Origin: Monosporascus cannonballus | Taxonomy: Eukaryota; Ascomycota; Sordariomycetes; Xylariales | Assembly (NCBI GenBank): GCA_004154925.1 | Contig: QJNS01000002.1 | Coordinates: 496,001 to 560,000, forward strand | DNA length: 64,000 bases | Direction: 5' to 3' | Shown: piece after piece, positions 54,384 through 64,000 of the stretch | How positions within the stretch are numbered: position 1 is the first letter of the stretch | Layout: every line of letters begins with the position of its first letter | The notes under the pieces: model-generated | The model's database searches: none | What the model was told of the DNA's origin: nothing | What the model saw: only the letters and a program-made list of their open reading frames with translations | Translations under genes and position numbers: made by a program

Positions 54384-56299
54384 CGTTACAAACTTTTATT
54401 TAATAATACCGAAAAAATCTAAGCAATATTTAATATTGTTAAAATGTTAACCAATATTTTAAAAACACTTATTTAACAGTTTTAGGCTCGAATTCGGGAA
54501 TTAAAGAAAAAATTCCGATAAATTAGGATTATGTTACCTGTCCAAACCTTTTTCGTCCGCATAAAACCAAAAAAAACCGAAGCTTTACAAGAAAAAAGAT
54601 AACCCCAAAACTTTCTTAATTTAAGCGCAAATTTACTTTCGATTTTTAAATTTTAACAATTCGGCGGATAAGGTCCTAACAGTAAAAATTTGCCTAATAG
54701 GAAATACTATTAATTAATTTAAACTTATTATAAGAAATTTCTTAAAACTAAGAAAATCGAATAAAGAAATTTTATAAATAAAGTATTTTTTACTTTACAT
54801 TTATTTTTAAAAATAAAATGCGCGATAATTTCGGCAATCCGGATAAAAAGAATTTTACCGCTTAATAATTTCTATAATTCTGATAAAAAGAATTTGCGTT
54901 TAAATATGCCGTAATTTTCAGAAACTTTATAATTAAAATACGATAAGAAAATAATAAAGGAGTTATTTTTATCGATACATTTTATAAAACATTAAAAAAT
55001 AATATAAATATAAAATTCTTTAAATTAAACGATTAATTATTTTAAACCAGTATATTATAAAGGTAATTCAGATTAATAACCGAGGGTTTGGAAAACGATA
55101 AAAAAAAGATTAATATACTTTATCTTTAGGATATAACAAGTTTAACCAGGGGAAAAGCGAAACGCACCTTTTACTTTTTACAGAATAGCGTTAGGATTTA
55201 TGGAATTTCGCGTTACTTACAGATAAAACTAAAGCTAAATTAAATATTTTAATTATAGTAAAATAGAATATAAGGCTTATAAATATAAAAAACCGAAAAG
55301 GCTACGATAAGATAACTGAATACCTATATCAGAAAAACAGTCCAAAAATAATCAAAGAAACGGTAATAAAGTTATTAATATAATTTAAGCCAAATATATA
55401 TTAGGCTTATAGCAAAAAGTCCGATAAAGATTATTACGATAAAAAATTCGACGAGAAATGCAAAAAAACCAAAAAGTTAACTTCATAAGTATTACAAATA
55501 TAATAAAAAGTATTATAAGGATAATTACGTAAATATCAAAATTGGACAAAAAAGATCGGTTTCAGAATTCTTAATCGATATAGCAAAATGTACGCCATAT
55601 ACTATCGACGACGAAAATATCCCGATTACGAAAAATGAAAATAACATATTTACGAACGTATTATTCGCATATATTATAAAGGATTTGATTTTCTAAACGT
55701 TAACGGGAATAATAAGGATAATAAATAATGGTATCGATATTTTCAAACTATAAGCCCAGGAAATATTTAACAATTACCCGAAATAAAACGCTCACTCGAA
55801 AGAAAATAATATTTGCAAAAAAAGCGATTTTTATCATTATGGATAATATATTTACTGAACGGAAAAAGAATTAAATTAGCATATAGTAAAAAAGTATTAT
55901 TAAAAAGTAATTATAACTTTTTATTTTTAATTCGAAATTATAATATATTCCTAGACAAAAGATTATTAAAAAAGAAATGCGTTAATTTATAAAAGATTTC
56001 TAGAAGGATAATCGGGATAACGTAAAATAAAATGTAATCGTAAATATAAAAAAAATAATTTATGCGATAAGAAAAAAACCGTAAGAAAATTAAAAAGAAT
56101 TAATACAATTTAAAAGAATAATACGCCGGCAATAACGACAGATATAATAATTTAACGCATTAAACGAAAAGATATAAATAAAATTTGATAAATTCGAATA
56201 CAAATTTAAAAAAAAGATTACTTACATAAAAGCCGCAGAACAACGAAACCTAAAGGAATTAAAAAAACCTTTTTAAAAAGGTTTTAATTGCAATAATAA
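54384..56299 (+). other. Leader and gag portion of element 3
   Basis: By position this holds the primer-binding site, leader and gag. Some blocks are less AT-rich, but stops are dense and no zinc knuckle could be confirmed; a Cys/His/Tyr-containing stretch near 55815-55860 may be its remnant. Confidence 0.5.
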
Positions 56300-59200
56300 A
56301 AAACATTAATAACTTTATTACTTTAGACATACAAATTGGAAAGTATTAGTATACCGTAATAATGGATTACGAAGTTTTAAGCGGAAATCATATTGCTTTA
56401 AATATGATTAATAAGTTTAGATCATTGTGAAAATATAAATAAAAACCCTATATAATAATAAATGCTAAAGATTAGAAATTCGTTTACGACAACGGAAAAT
56501 TTATACGCGAAATAAATTATTTCGAGATCTTTATTTAAGAAGGATATCAAATCGTTAATTTAGAGATCGTTTTATTTAGAAATTACGATATAATTTTAGA
56601 ATTATTATGGATACGTTAATATGGAATTTTGTTTAACGGAGGAGTAAGCTGGATAAAATTTATTTTATTTTTTGTTAACAAAATAAAAAGAATTAAGATC
56701 GGAATATTGAATCGATAATAACGACAAATACAAACATAGAAATACGACAAAAACTTTGTTATTTAAAGGAATAAGATATAAAAAAGAAAACGCGTATTAA
56801 AAAAAATATAACGTATCGTAATTATTATTAAAACGAAATTAAAGCAATTAAATAACGATTTAAAACAAGAATAACAGCTTTAAAAGTTAAAAGATCTAAT
56901 TAATATATTATTATCGTACTACAAATATAAATAGCTTTTTAGAAAAAAGTTCGTTACGAAATTATTAGAATATAGCAAATAAAACCATAAGATAATCTTT
57001 AAAAAAGGACTTTCGACGAAGTTTTACCTTATTTATAACTTTAGCGGAAACTAATTACGTATTCTCAGAAAATACCTAAAAGATCGGTTATAAAAAGGAT
57101 AAATTCGACATTCGAAATTGCTAGTAGGGTATCCGATATTTTTTGTGTTAAAAAAACGAAAAATTACGATTTATAATTAATTATCGATAATTAAACGATA
57201 CTATTATGAAAAATCGAATACTATTATTTTTAATAACGGAAATAAAACAGCGATTTTACAGAATTAAATAATTTACGGTATTTAATTTTAAAAATAAATA
57301 TAATTTTATTAAGATTAAAAAAGGATATAAATAAAAAATAATTTTTAAAAGGAAATACGGACTATTTAAATATTTGGTTACGTTAATAAGACTTACAAAC
57401 GTATTAATAACTTTGTAACGAATAATAAATTATATATTGTAAAAGTCTTTCGATGTTTTGGTTATTAATTATTTCGACAATATTTTTATTTTTTCGAAAA
57501 CAAAAAAAGTATATATAAAATACGGTTATAAAGTTTTTTAATTTTTATAAAACTTAAGGTTACTTATTAACGTAAAAAAAGGTTATTTTTCTAAATAAAA
57601 AAATAAAATATTTAGGACATATTATTACTTTAGGATATATTAATATGACTTTTACAAAAATCGTTATAATTATAAAATAACAAATATTAACCATAATTAA
57701 GGAAATATAAGTATTCTTTAAATTCGCTAATTACTATAGGAAGTTTATTCGAAACTTTAACAAAATAATTATATCTTTAACGAACCTTACGAAAAAAAAA
57801 GAATTTAAATAAACGCCAAATGCGAAAAAGAATTTCAGAATATTAAGGATATAATTATTAACGAATTACTATTCATTATATACAATCTAAATGGTTTCGT
57901 TAAATTAAAAATTGATATTTCGAATTACATATTAAATATAATAATCTAATAACGAAATAATTAAAGCAAATTATATCTTATTATATTTTTTCGTACAAAT
58001 TAAAATAAGCCGAACATAATTCTAATATTCCGAATAAGATATTTATGGTTATCATTATGGTATTTCGAAAATTTAGGTACTTTTTAAAGGGGAATTTATA
58101 CCAGGTTAAGGTTTATACGGATTATTAAATTTTTATCTAATTTATTATAACCAAAAAGCTTATAAAAAGGTAATTAAAATATACGAAAAAGTTGACAAAC
58201 TTCGATTTCGTTATTATTTATAAAAAAGCTTCAGAAAATAATAAAACAAATACCTTAAATAAACGACCAGATTTCGAATACAAATTAATTAGAATTAATT
58301 ATATAATTTTAATATTATTATAAAAAGACATATACGCCCGTAACAAATTATAACAATTCGGGCAATATCCTTCGATATATAACAAAAGATTTAATAGCAT
58401 AATAATAGTTTTCTAAAAAACTAAAAAATAAATAAGATATAAATTTCAGAAAAAGACCCGAAAATTTTAATACGAAAAATATATAAATATTAGTTATATA
58501 GATATTTAAGGATTTATAAAATTTTAAAACGATTTTAACATATATATTTTTTTATTTAAATAAAATTAACGGTATAAAATATTATACGGCAATACGATAT
58601 TTACGCTAAAACGAAAACTCGACGATATAAACTATATAGAAAATTACAAATATTACTAGCCGTAAAATAACTATATTATTTAGTTATATTCGATTTTATT
58701 AACCAATTCTTTATGTCAAAAAATCGAATTACAGAAATATATTACGATAGCATTTTCGTAATTATCGATCGATTAACGAAATTGTCTTATTTTTTATCAT
58801 ATTACGAGGATATAAACGTCGAAGAAATAATATATATTTTCTTTAAATATAATTTTAATTTATATGGATTATTAATAAAATTTATTTTAAATAAAGAATT
58901 AATATTTAAATATACATTTTAACAAAAATGAATAATATAACTCGGTTTAAATTATAAATTATTGAACATATTTAAATTTTAAACGATTACATAAACGGAA
59001 CGAACAAATTAAACCATAAAAACTTATTTACAATATTATAATAATTACGAATAAAATAATAAGGTTAAAAAATTACTAATCGTTTAGCTAGCTTATAATA
59101 CCAGCTATTATAAAAATATTACCATAATATTTGCGAATATAAATTTTGGTTTTATTTCAGAAATTTACAAAAAGATACGAAACGAAAGCTCAATTAATAT

Positions 59201-59711
59201 TAAAATAATTTTTACATCAGAAAAATTACGATAGTTATATTAGGAAATAAAACCGGAATTAAAATTCGTACGAAACTAAATAAATAAATAAATAAATTAA
59301 AACAAATTAAAGAAATTAACTTTCGAAAAGGGAAAAATAATTTTCCTCGTTATTAAAAATATTTAAACAAAACGACCCAATAAAAAACTAGATTTCAAAT
59401 ATATCCATTTATTTAAAATCGCCCAGAAAATCTCAGAAAATAATTAATAATTAGAATTTCTACAAAAAGGTAATTTTTATTTAAGTTTTTATATTTCTGT
59501 ATTCGAATTAATAGCAGATATAATCAAAATATATACGGTATAAAACGATATGGAAGTAAAAAACGAATAAGTATATGAAATAGAAAAGTTTTTCGATATG
59601 CAGAAATAAAACGGACTTACTTAATACCTAATTAAGTGGAAAAAACACCCTAATTCCGAAAATATCTAAAAACTTGCTAAAAACCTTATTGGCGTTTAAC
59701 GCTTATTAAAA
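56300..59711 (+). pseudogene. Pol remnant of element 3 (PR-RT-RH-IN-chromodomain)
   Basis: Protease end: NYDIILELLWIR near 56580-56620, matching the hydrophobic block that follows the active site in gypsy proteases. RT: KNEKLRFIINYR from 57152, then LNDTIMKNR, and the catalytic block NYFDNIFIFS with YFDN at 57470-57481, where YLDD is expected. RNase H: LKIDISNYILNIII near 57905. Integrase: YYDSIFVIIDRLTKLSYFL at about 58740-58797; the second catalytic Asp block is ILNK instead of ISDR, an Asp-to-Asn change. Chromodomain at 59574-59711: YEIEKFFDMQK, YLIKWKKHPNSENI, AKNLIGV, with stops in between. RT and integrase are out of frame by one, so at least one indel has occurred. Inactive. Confidence 0.87.
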
Positions 59712-59769
59712 AGTTTTTACTAGCAATACCTAGGCTAATAAGCCTCAAGGTTTTTTAATCAGTAAGCGA

Positions 59770-60231
59770 TTAATTAATAAAGTTAAGGTTAAACCAGTCG
59801 AAAAAAGTTACGGCTTTTATTAATATAGCCGAGGCGATCTTTAATTCGGCTTGTTTTTCTTAACGCGTTAATTCCTCCAGTTTTTCTAAATTATTTATAT
59901 TATGAAATACAGCTTTTATTATTATTTCATACCATAGTTATTTTTGTTTCAAAATACGGCGAATATAAGCTTTGGTAAGGTTTTCGGCTTTTATGGCGGC
60001 CTTTCGCTTTTTTTTTAATTTGCGATATTAAATAGTAATTTTTTGCAATTATTTCGGACTGAGATTACGAATGTTATAATTAGATTACTAATAACGAATA
60101 TACGAAAAATACCAGAAGGAATCCTTTTCGAATAGTTTGTATTTAAATTTCCGTCGTTCGCAATGGGAATAAGGCGTTATTTGACGAGGATTGGCCAATA
60201 AAATAGCGGCTAATAGCAAATCGCGCTGTAT
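59770..60231 (-). pseudogene. Antisense Zn-cluster-like coiled-coil ORF in element 3
   Basis: On the strand opposite pol, between the chromodomain and the 3' LTR, a frame of about 154 codons can be followed with several stops. The start is inferred at 60231, where ATA replaces ATG (ATACAGCGCGAT). After a short hydrophobic lead (LLLAAILLANP) comes YSHCERRKFKYKLFEKDSF and then WYFSYIRY. The Cys/Tyr positions have spacing 2-6-9-2-7, the pattern of a Zn(II)2Cys6 cluster, but five of six cysteines are now Tyr. A Lys/Glu-rich coiled coil follows (KLKKKRKAAIKAENLTKAY, then LEKLEELTR), ending AVTFFDWFNLNFIN. Architecture and several blocks (RI[R/L]xQ, LEExxR, FDW-like end) agree with the frame at 5766-6419. 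The role is unknown. Confidence 0.65.
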
Positions 60232-60325
60232 AGTTTTTACCTTGGAAAAAAACTTAGTATGTTTTTTAACGTAAAAAGTTATTTTGGAATAAATACTTAC
60301 AAATTAATTTTCGGGACGAAAAATT

Positions 60326-60340
60326 TGAGAGAAAGAAGAT
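60326..60340 (+). promoter_or_regulatory. Polypurine tract of element 3
   Basis: The purine-rich run GAGAGAAAGAAGAT just before the 3' LTR is the likely plus-strand primer site. Confidence 0.6.
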
Positions 60341-60342
60341 TA

Positions 60343-60745
60343 TATTATGACCCAATACGTTTGGTACGACCAGAAATAATTAGAAAAGTGAAGATACTTT
60401 GGGGTCACGTAATTGCGAAGATCGCTAGCGAATTTAGCAAGTTTTAGATTGCGAGAATCGCTGGCGAATCCAACAAATCTTAAATCGTGAGGATTGCTGG
60501 CGAATTCAGTAAGTTATAAAATAATAGAAATAAACAAAAAGTATATAAATACGTTCGTTTTTATAATCTAAATAATATTAATTCATAATACATATTAATA
60601 TTCATCGATTACAATATAACCTTTGTATTTTAGTATTAAGAGACGTAATTAAGTTCCTTTATTGCTCAGATTCTTACGATATTTCTGCTAACATAAACTC
60701 GTACGATTAAGGTTTAATAGTTCCTTAAACCACAAGCTCGTTACA
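60343..60745 (+). repeat. 3' LTR of element 3
   Basis: 403 bp. It contains three tandem copies of the 36-bp unit, starting at 60413, 60449 and 60485, which accounts for its greater length. The last 80 bases match the solo LTR at 16861-17224. Confidence 0.9.
60413..60520 (+). repeat. 36-bp tandem repeat within the element 3 LTR
   Basis: Three units here, two in the 5' LTR (54088-54159). Each has a short dyad TCGC-TG-GCGA (partly mutated in places). The position inside the LTR suggests a possible promoter or protein-binding element; that is inference. Confidence 0.75.
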
Positions 60746-60750
60746 CTTAT

Positions 60751-61375
60751 CTAGTAAATATAACGCTTAATATAAGGCGAATAAATTAACGGCGAAAAGT
60801 TTTTATAAGATTATCGGCCGTATATATAATATTAACATATAGCTTAATTGCGTTTATATTCGCAAAAAACCGCTAAAAACATACGATAAAAATAAATGGT
60901 TTATTTTAAAAAGTTAAATATATAAAAATTTAAAATATTTATTTTAAATTTTCGTCTATATTATTCGTATTTAATTAATTAGAAAAAAAGATTTCGCGGT
61001 TTATTACGGATAATTTTAAACTTTATTTATTATTATTTTGGCTTATAAGGTTATGTGATTATTAAATTAACTTAAACGGAATAAAAAGTTATAATATATA
61101 TTTATTGAGATTTTAAGTTATTTTTTACCATAATAATTTTTATTTTATATTAATTAAAATTATTATTATATTGAAAAAGGAAAATTTTAATTTTACGTTA
61201 AATTATTTAAATTAGAGTATTAAAAGTTTTATAAATAACATATATTGCCCAAATTAATATTAATAATTTTAACAAATTTTGATAAAAACGTATTAAACGG
61301 AACGAAAAAATTATAATTTGTTATTAGGCCTTATTTTGGAGGTTTTGTTATTTTTATAAGTATTATTCTTAAAGG
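60751..61375. other. AT-rich DNA without genes
   Basis: Strongly AT-rich up to about 61375, where composition changes abruptly to that of the right-hand gene island. Nothing recognisable inside. Confidence 0.5.
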
Positions 61376-61411
61376 AGTGTAGCTGATATATTGGACCCCT
61401 GACAGATATTT

Positions 61412-61492
61412 CTTGATCAAAAGCTATAGCTGTGGCTACGGCTGCTGCGCCGCAGGCGCAGCCACAACTTCCAAAATGGGGTTCTGATCAAG
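61412..61492. repeat. Nested inverted repeat at the second isochore boundary
   Basis: An outer pair CTTGATCA (61412-61419) and TGATCAAG (61485-61492) encloses a GC-rich hairpin in which GTGGCT plus GCGCC (61432-61450) can pair with GGCGCAGCCAC (61455-61465). The form resembles a small foldback or transposon terminus. It sits within 40 bases of the composition switch. Confidence 0.5.
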
Positions 61493-61505
61493 ATGAGGTA
61501 ACTCT

Positions 61506-62781
61506 TAAGCTCAAACCAATAACGGTTCGAGCGCCCACATTTGGAGTCCGATAGAAGCTCCTTGCGGGACGAATTAATGTTCTACTGTTACAGCTGTCGG
61601 GTTTTGAATGACATCCAACGAGTTCAGTCAGAGAAGGTCCGGCTCAATTTCCTGGAGATGGAATTAAGGCACCTGACGCGGCACTTTGGGAAGAAGACGA
61701 GCCAACCATCCCATTGCGAGTTAGACGAGCTCGTATATGCAACCTGGGTCGCGATATTGATAGCGCTTGGGCGCCCCGTTGTAGTCCTAACGTAGCATGG
61801 TGCAAGATAGAGTTCAGATAGCTATCCGAATACCCGCGACCATGTGAATTCTGCTGACGGCATTACAGATGAGGCAGCAGTTTAATTGTTGCAGCGGGAC
61901 TGTTCATTCAGACGGAGGCCAGGCTATATGTGGAGAATACTGGAGACGCCCCCTCATGAATTTCATCGTGAACTTCATTACATGATCATCAGTAATTCAT
62001 ACCCTTTCTTGTTCATATCCGTTAGACCACTTTGACAGTGTTTGTGGAGTGGTGCGCCATACAGCTATGAGAAGCTTCTAATAGCTGAGTCACATCGTGA
62101 AAGTGAAACAGAATCTCTTATTCAACCACTTGAAGAGCTTTTGGAGCCGCATTAATTAGCTAAGGATTTACGAAAGCATTTGGGAGCATTGGTCACAGTT
62201 CGCGTACATCCGATAGGGTTACATCGCCTGGCGCCAAGGCCCGCGAGGCTTGGAATAGCCAATCAAGCCGCGGCAATTCGATGTAGGATCAGGCCCTTAG
62301 TCAGCACCATTGATGATGACGCTTTTCCAGTGGGGCCCATATCTTGTGTAACATCAACGCTCATACTGCGCAACTGCGAGATATGTTCGGCATCGTGGCA
62401 TAGAACGGCCAAAACCTGCAGTTCAGGCGGTGAAGATGCATATCCCGACCGCGATAATGATGGTCAACGCTCTGGAAGTCAAGGCGATTGACGGTTGCTT
62501 ACTCCTATGCAATTCCGACTTGCCTCTCTTAGGCAGCGGTGACGTCCGTATGAGGAGATTGCATCGTAATTGATGGGAATCTCTAGCGCCGTCGACGCTG
62601 TCATAAAACAGCTAGAATGCCAAAGGAATGGACATAAAAAGCCTCACAACCCTCGAAAAACTGTTCAATGCATCATCACTGAACATTCCTCTGACAGCCG
62701 AACTTTGTATCCCTTTCCATCAACTAGCAGCATTATACTACCCCGTGGAAGACTACTATAACATCTTTGTTACTCGCAGCC
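61506..62781. other. Balanced-composition intergenic region, possible gene relics
   Basis: Open frames at 61541-61795 and 62180-62491 lack ATG support or domain motifs, and neighbouring frames do not join through plausible introns. It may contain a decayed gene and the promoter of the gene at 62782, but I cannot support a call. Frames at 62570-62855 overlap the start of that gene in other frames and look fortuitous. Confidence 0.4.
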
Positions 62782-63667
62782 ATGAAGTTCAATTCTGCAT
62801 CTCTAATACTACTCGCCAGCACGGCTACCTCACGTTACACGTACGAGAGGCTTGATAAAAATGACACGGTAAGGCAACAGACCGGTTACATCTGAAAAGT
62901 AGCTAATTGTGTCAAGCTGCTCGTAATCCTGGACTTGCAGGAGGGACTTTTCAGCTTGGCTCGCGACTATGACCCGATTCTTTATCGCAATGCCATCTAC
63001 GCCCACGCGGAGTTGGGCAGGGTCTTCGACCTCCCAGTCATCTTGACTACATCTGCTGAGACTGGTACGTGCATTGGTTCAGCTGTAATAAACTGGCAAG
63101 CAGCTTATTTTGCCTCTAATAGGACCTAATGCTCCCTTGCCGAATGAGTTCATCGAGTGGTACCCGGATGCTCCGTTTATCAAGCGGAATGGCGAGGTCA
63201 ACGCATGGGACAACCCCGAATTCCGAGAGGCTGTCATTGCGGCCAACAAGTCCCAAATCATCCTTGGCGGTATCACAACTGATGTTTGTAAGTGCGACCC
63301 TCTCGTGCAGGTACCGTCTTTCGCCTCCAAGAGAACCATCCTGACTTGGGCGTTAGGCACCGCATTCCTCGCGCTTTCGCTCCGCGACGCAGGCTACAAG
63401 GTGTATGCAAACCAAGAAGCATCGGGCACTACCACGGAGCTCATCCGCAACGAGGCGAACAACCGGATGAGGGACGCTGGTGTGCAGATTCTTTCGTACT
63501 TCGCTATTATCTGCGAACTGATGCGCGACTGGCGCAGCACTCCCGGCGCTGTGCAGATCTTCCCTATTCTGGACAAGTACTATCCAGCCTACGGCATGCT
63601 TGCTAGGGGCCACAGGGCTGCTGTTGAGAACGGCACTATCTCGCCCGGTGAAGATATCCTTCCTTGA
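62782..63667 (+). CDS. YcaC-like isochorismatase-family cysteine hydrolase, four exons
   Basis: Joined exons 62782-62868, 62917-63064, 63123-63287 and 63357-63667 give 236 residues. The introns are 48, 58 and 69 nt, all GT-AG, with branch-like CTAAT before the first acceptor and CTGAC before the third. ATG at 62782 was chosen because it gives MKFNSASLILLASTATS, a plausible secretion signal, and joins in frame to LLVILDLQEG. The active-site Asp is D35 and the nucleophile C134 in ITTDVCTAFLALS; basic residues before the Cys (K99, K121) are candidates for the third catalytic residue. AWDNPEF, NQEASGT, NRMRDAGVQ and ICELMRDWR follow as in bacterial YcaC and its fungal relatives. Members hydrolyse or bind small amide or vinyl-ether-like substrates; the substrate here is unknown. 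No disabling change is seen. It lies alone at the window's right end, about 2 kb from RIP-affected DNA. Confidence 0.88.
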
Positions 63668-64000
63668 GCGGCGAGAATGTGATGGGTTTAGCGGGGCTCA
63701 ACCGGGTAAGTGGTGTCTCCAGCAGAAGGGAGAGCGTGACAATCATTCTTCACGTCTTGCGACTCAAAACAGCGACGCGATTAAACAGCCATTTAAACAC
63801 CGGTTGGTAAATCGAAACTAGGTGGGGTAAAGGGGGGAGCTGAAGTTGGTTGGATATGTACTGTAGTCTATACCTTCGAAACGCTCGTGGCTGCCCGATC
63901 TCCAGCAATTATAGCGACAGTCTTATGAGGTGGTGCATGCTATTTTTGAGCCCATCCTTGAAGTTCAAACTGCATAAGGCTGGACACTTGTGGTCGGTGG
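63668..64000. other. 3' flank of the isochorismatase-family gene
   Basis: Balanced composition with no further gene start visible. The segment presumably holds the 3' UTR and terminator, but no polyadenylation signal could be fixed. Confidence 0.45.

Larger units (their letters stand above)
54018..60745 (+). mobile_element. Element 3: Ty3/gypsy chromovirus, heavily RIP-mutated
   Basis: This 6728-bp plus-strand LTR retrotransposon has LTRs at 54018-54383 and 60343-60745. It is flanked by CTTAC (54013-54017) and CTTAT (60746-60750), a duplication differing by one C-to-T change. The order protease, RT, RNase H, integrase, chromodomain defines a chromovirus. Both LTRs start TGTTATGACCC (TA in the right copy); the left one ends TTATA where the right one has TTACA. 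The LTR family also left the solo LTR at 16861. Like element 1 it carries an antisense frame next to the 3' LTR. Confidence 0.92.

Noticed and set aside
61541..61795. 84-codon frame as a host gene
   Set aside because: It begins at a TTG rather than ATG, has no recognisable motif, and no joining exons could be found.
62628..62855. Small protein gene overlapping the isochorismatase start
   Set aside because: The overlapping frame has no domain, while the 62782 start joins cleanly by GT-AG introns to a conserved family protein.

Overview
The window looks like chromosomal DNA of a filamentous ascomycete (Pezizomycotina) with a bipartite, repeat-induced point mutation (RIP) affected genome. Most of it is very AT-rich. 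By eye, CpG is kept while CpA/TpG is rare. Recognisable transposon proteins carry in-frame stops and changes of the C-to-T / G-to-A kind (Gln to stop, Cys to Tyr, Asp to Asn). Two short islands of balanced composition (about 14.35-16.51 kb and 61.38-64.0 kb) carry the only host-like genes. No tRNA, rRNA or CRISPR array was seen.

Layout. 1-5.2 kb: RIP-degraded DNA with a probable hAT transposase remnant. 5.225-12.584 kb: a complete minus-strand Ty3/gypsy chromovirus (element 1) with 436-bp LTRs and a perfect TAAAT target duplication; its Gag and Pol are still readable through scattered stops. 12.6-14.2 kb: AT-rich, ending in a cluster of GGGTACCC motifs. 15.04-16.37 kb: a fungal seven-helix (rhodopsin-domain) membrane-protein gene that looks disabled. 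16.861-17.224 kb: solo LTR with CTTTT duplication. 21.918-27.845 kb: a heavily mutated plus-strand gypsy element (element 2; 190-bp LTRs, AATTA duplication), with a solo LTR of the element 1 family nested in it. 28-54 kb: the most AT-rich and oldest stretch, with only degenerate dispersed repeats. 54.018-60.745 kb: plus-strand gypsy chromovirus (element 3; CTTAC/CTTAT duplication). 62.78-63.67 kb: a four-exon YcaC-like isochorismatase-family gene that looks intact.

The most interesting observation is an extra reading frame on the antisense strand of both element 1 (5766-6419, plus) and element 3 (about 59770-60231, minus), each between the Pol chromodomain and the 3' LTR. Both predict a six-cysteine cluster with Zn(II)2Cys6-like spacing followed by a coiled coil and an acidic or aromatic tail. 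In both, several cluster cysteines have become tyrosine by RIP-type changes. Two distinct elements sharing this antisense gene in the same place suggests a conserved accessory function.

All readings come from inspection and hand translation. Family names are assigned from motifs, without database searches.
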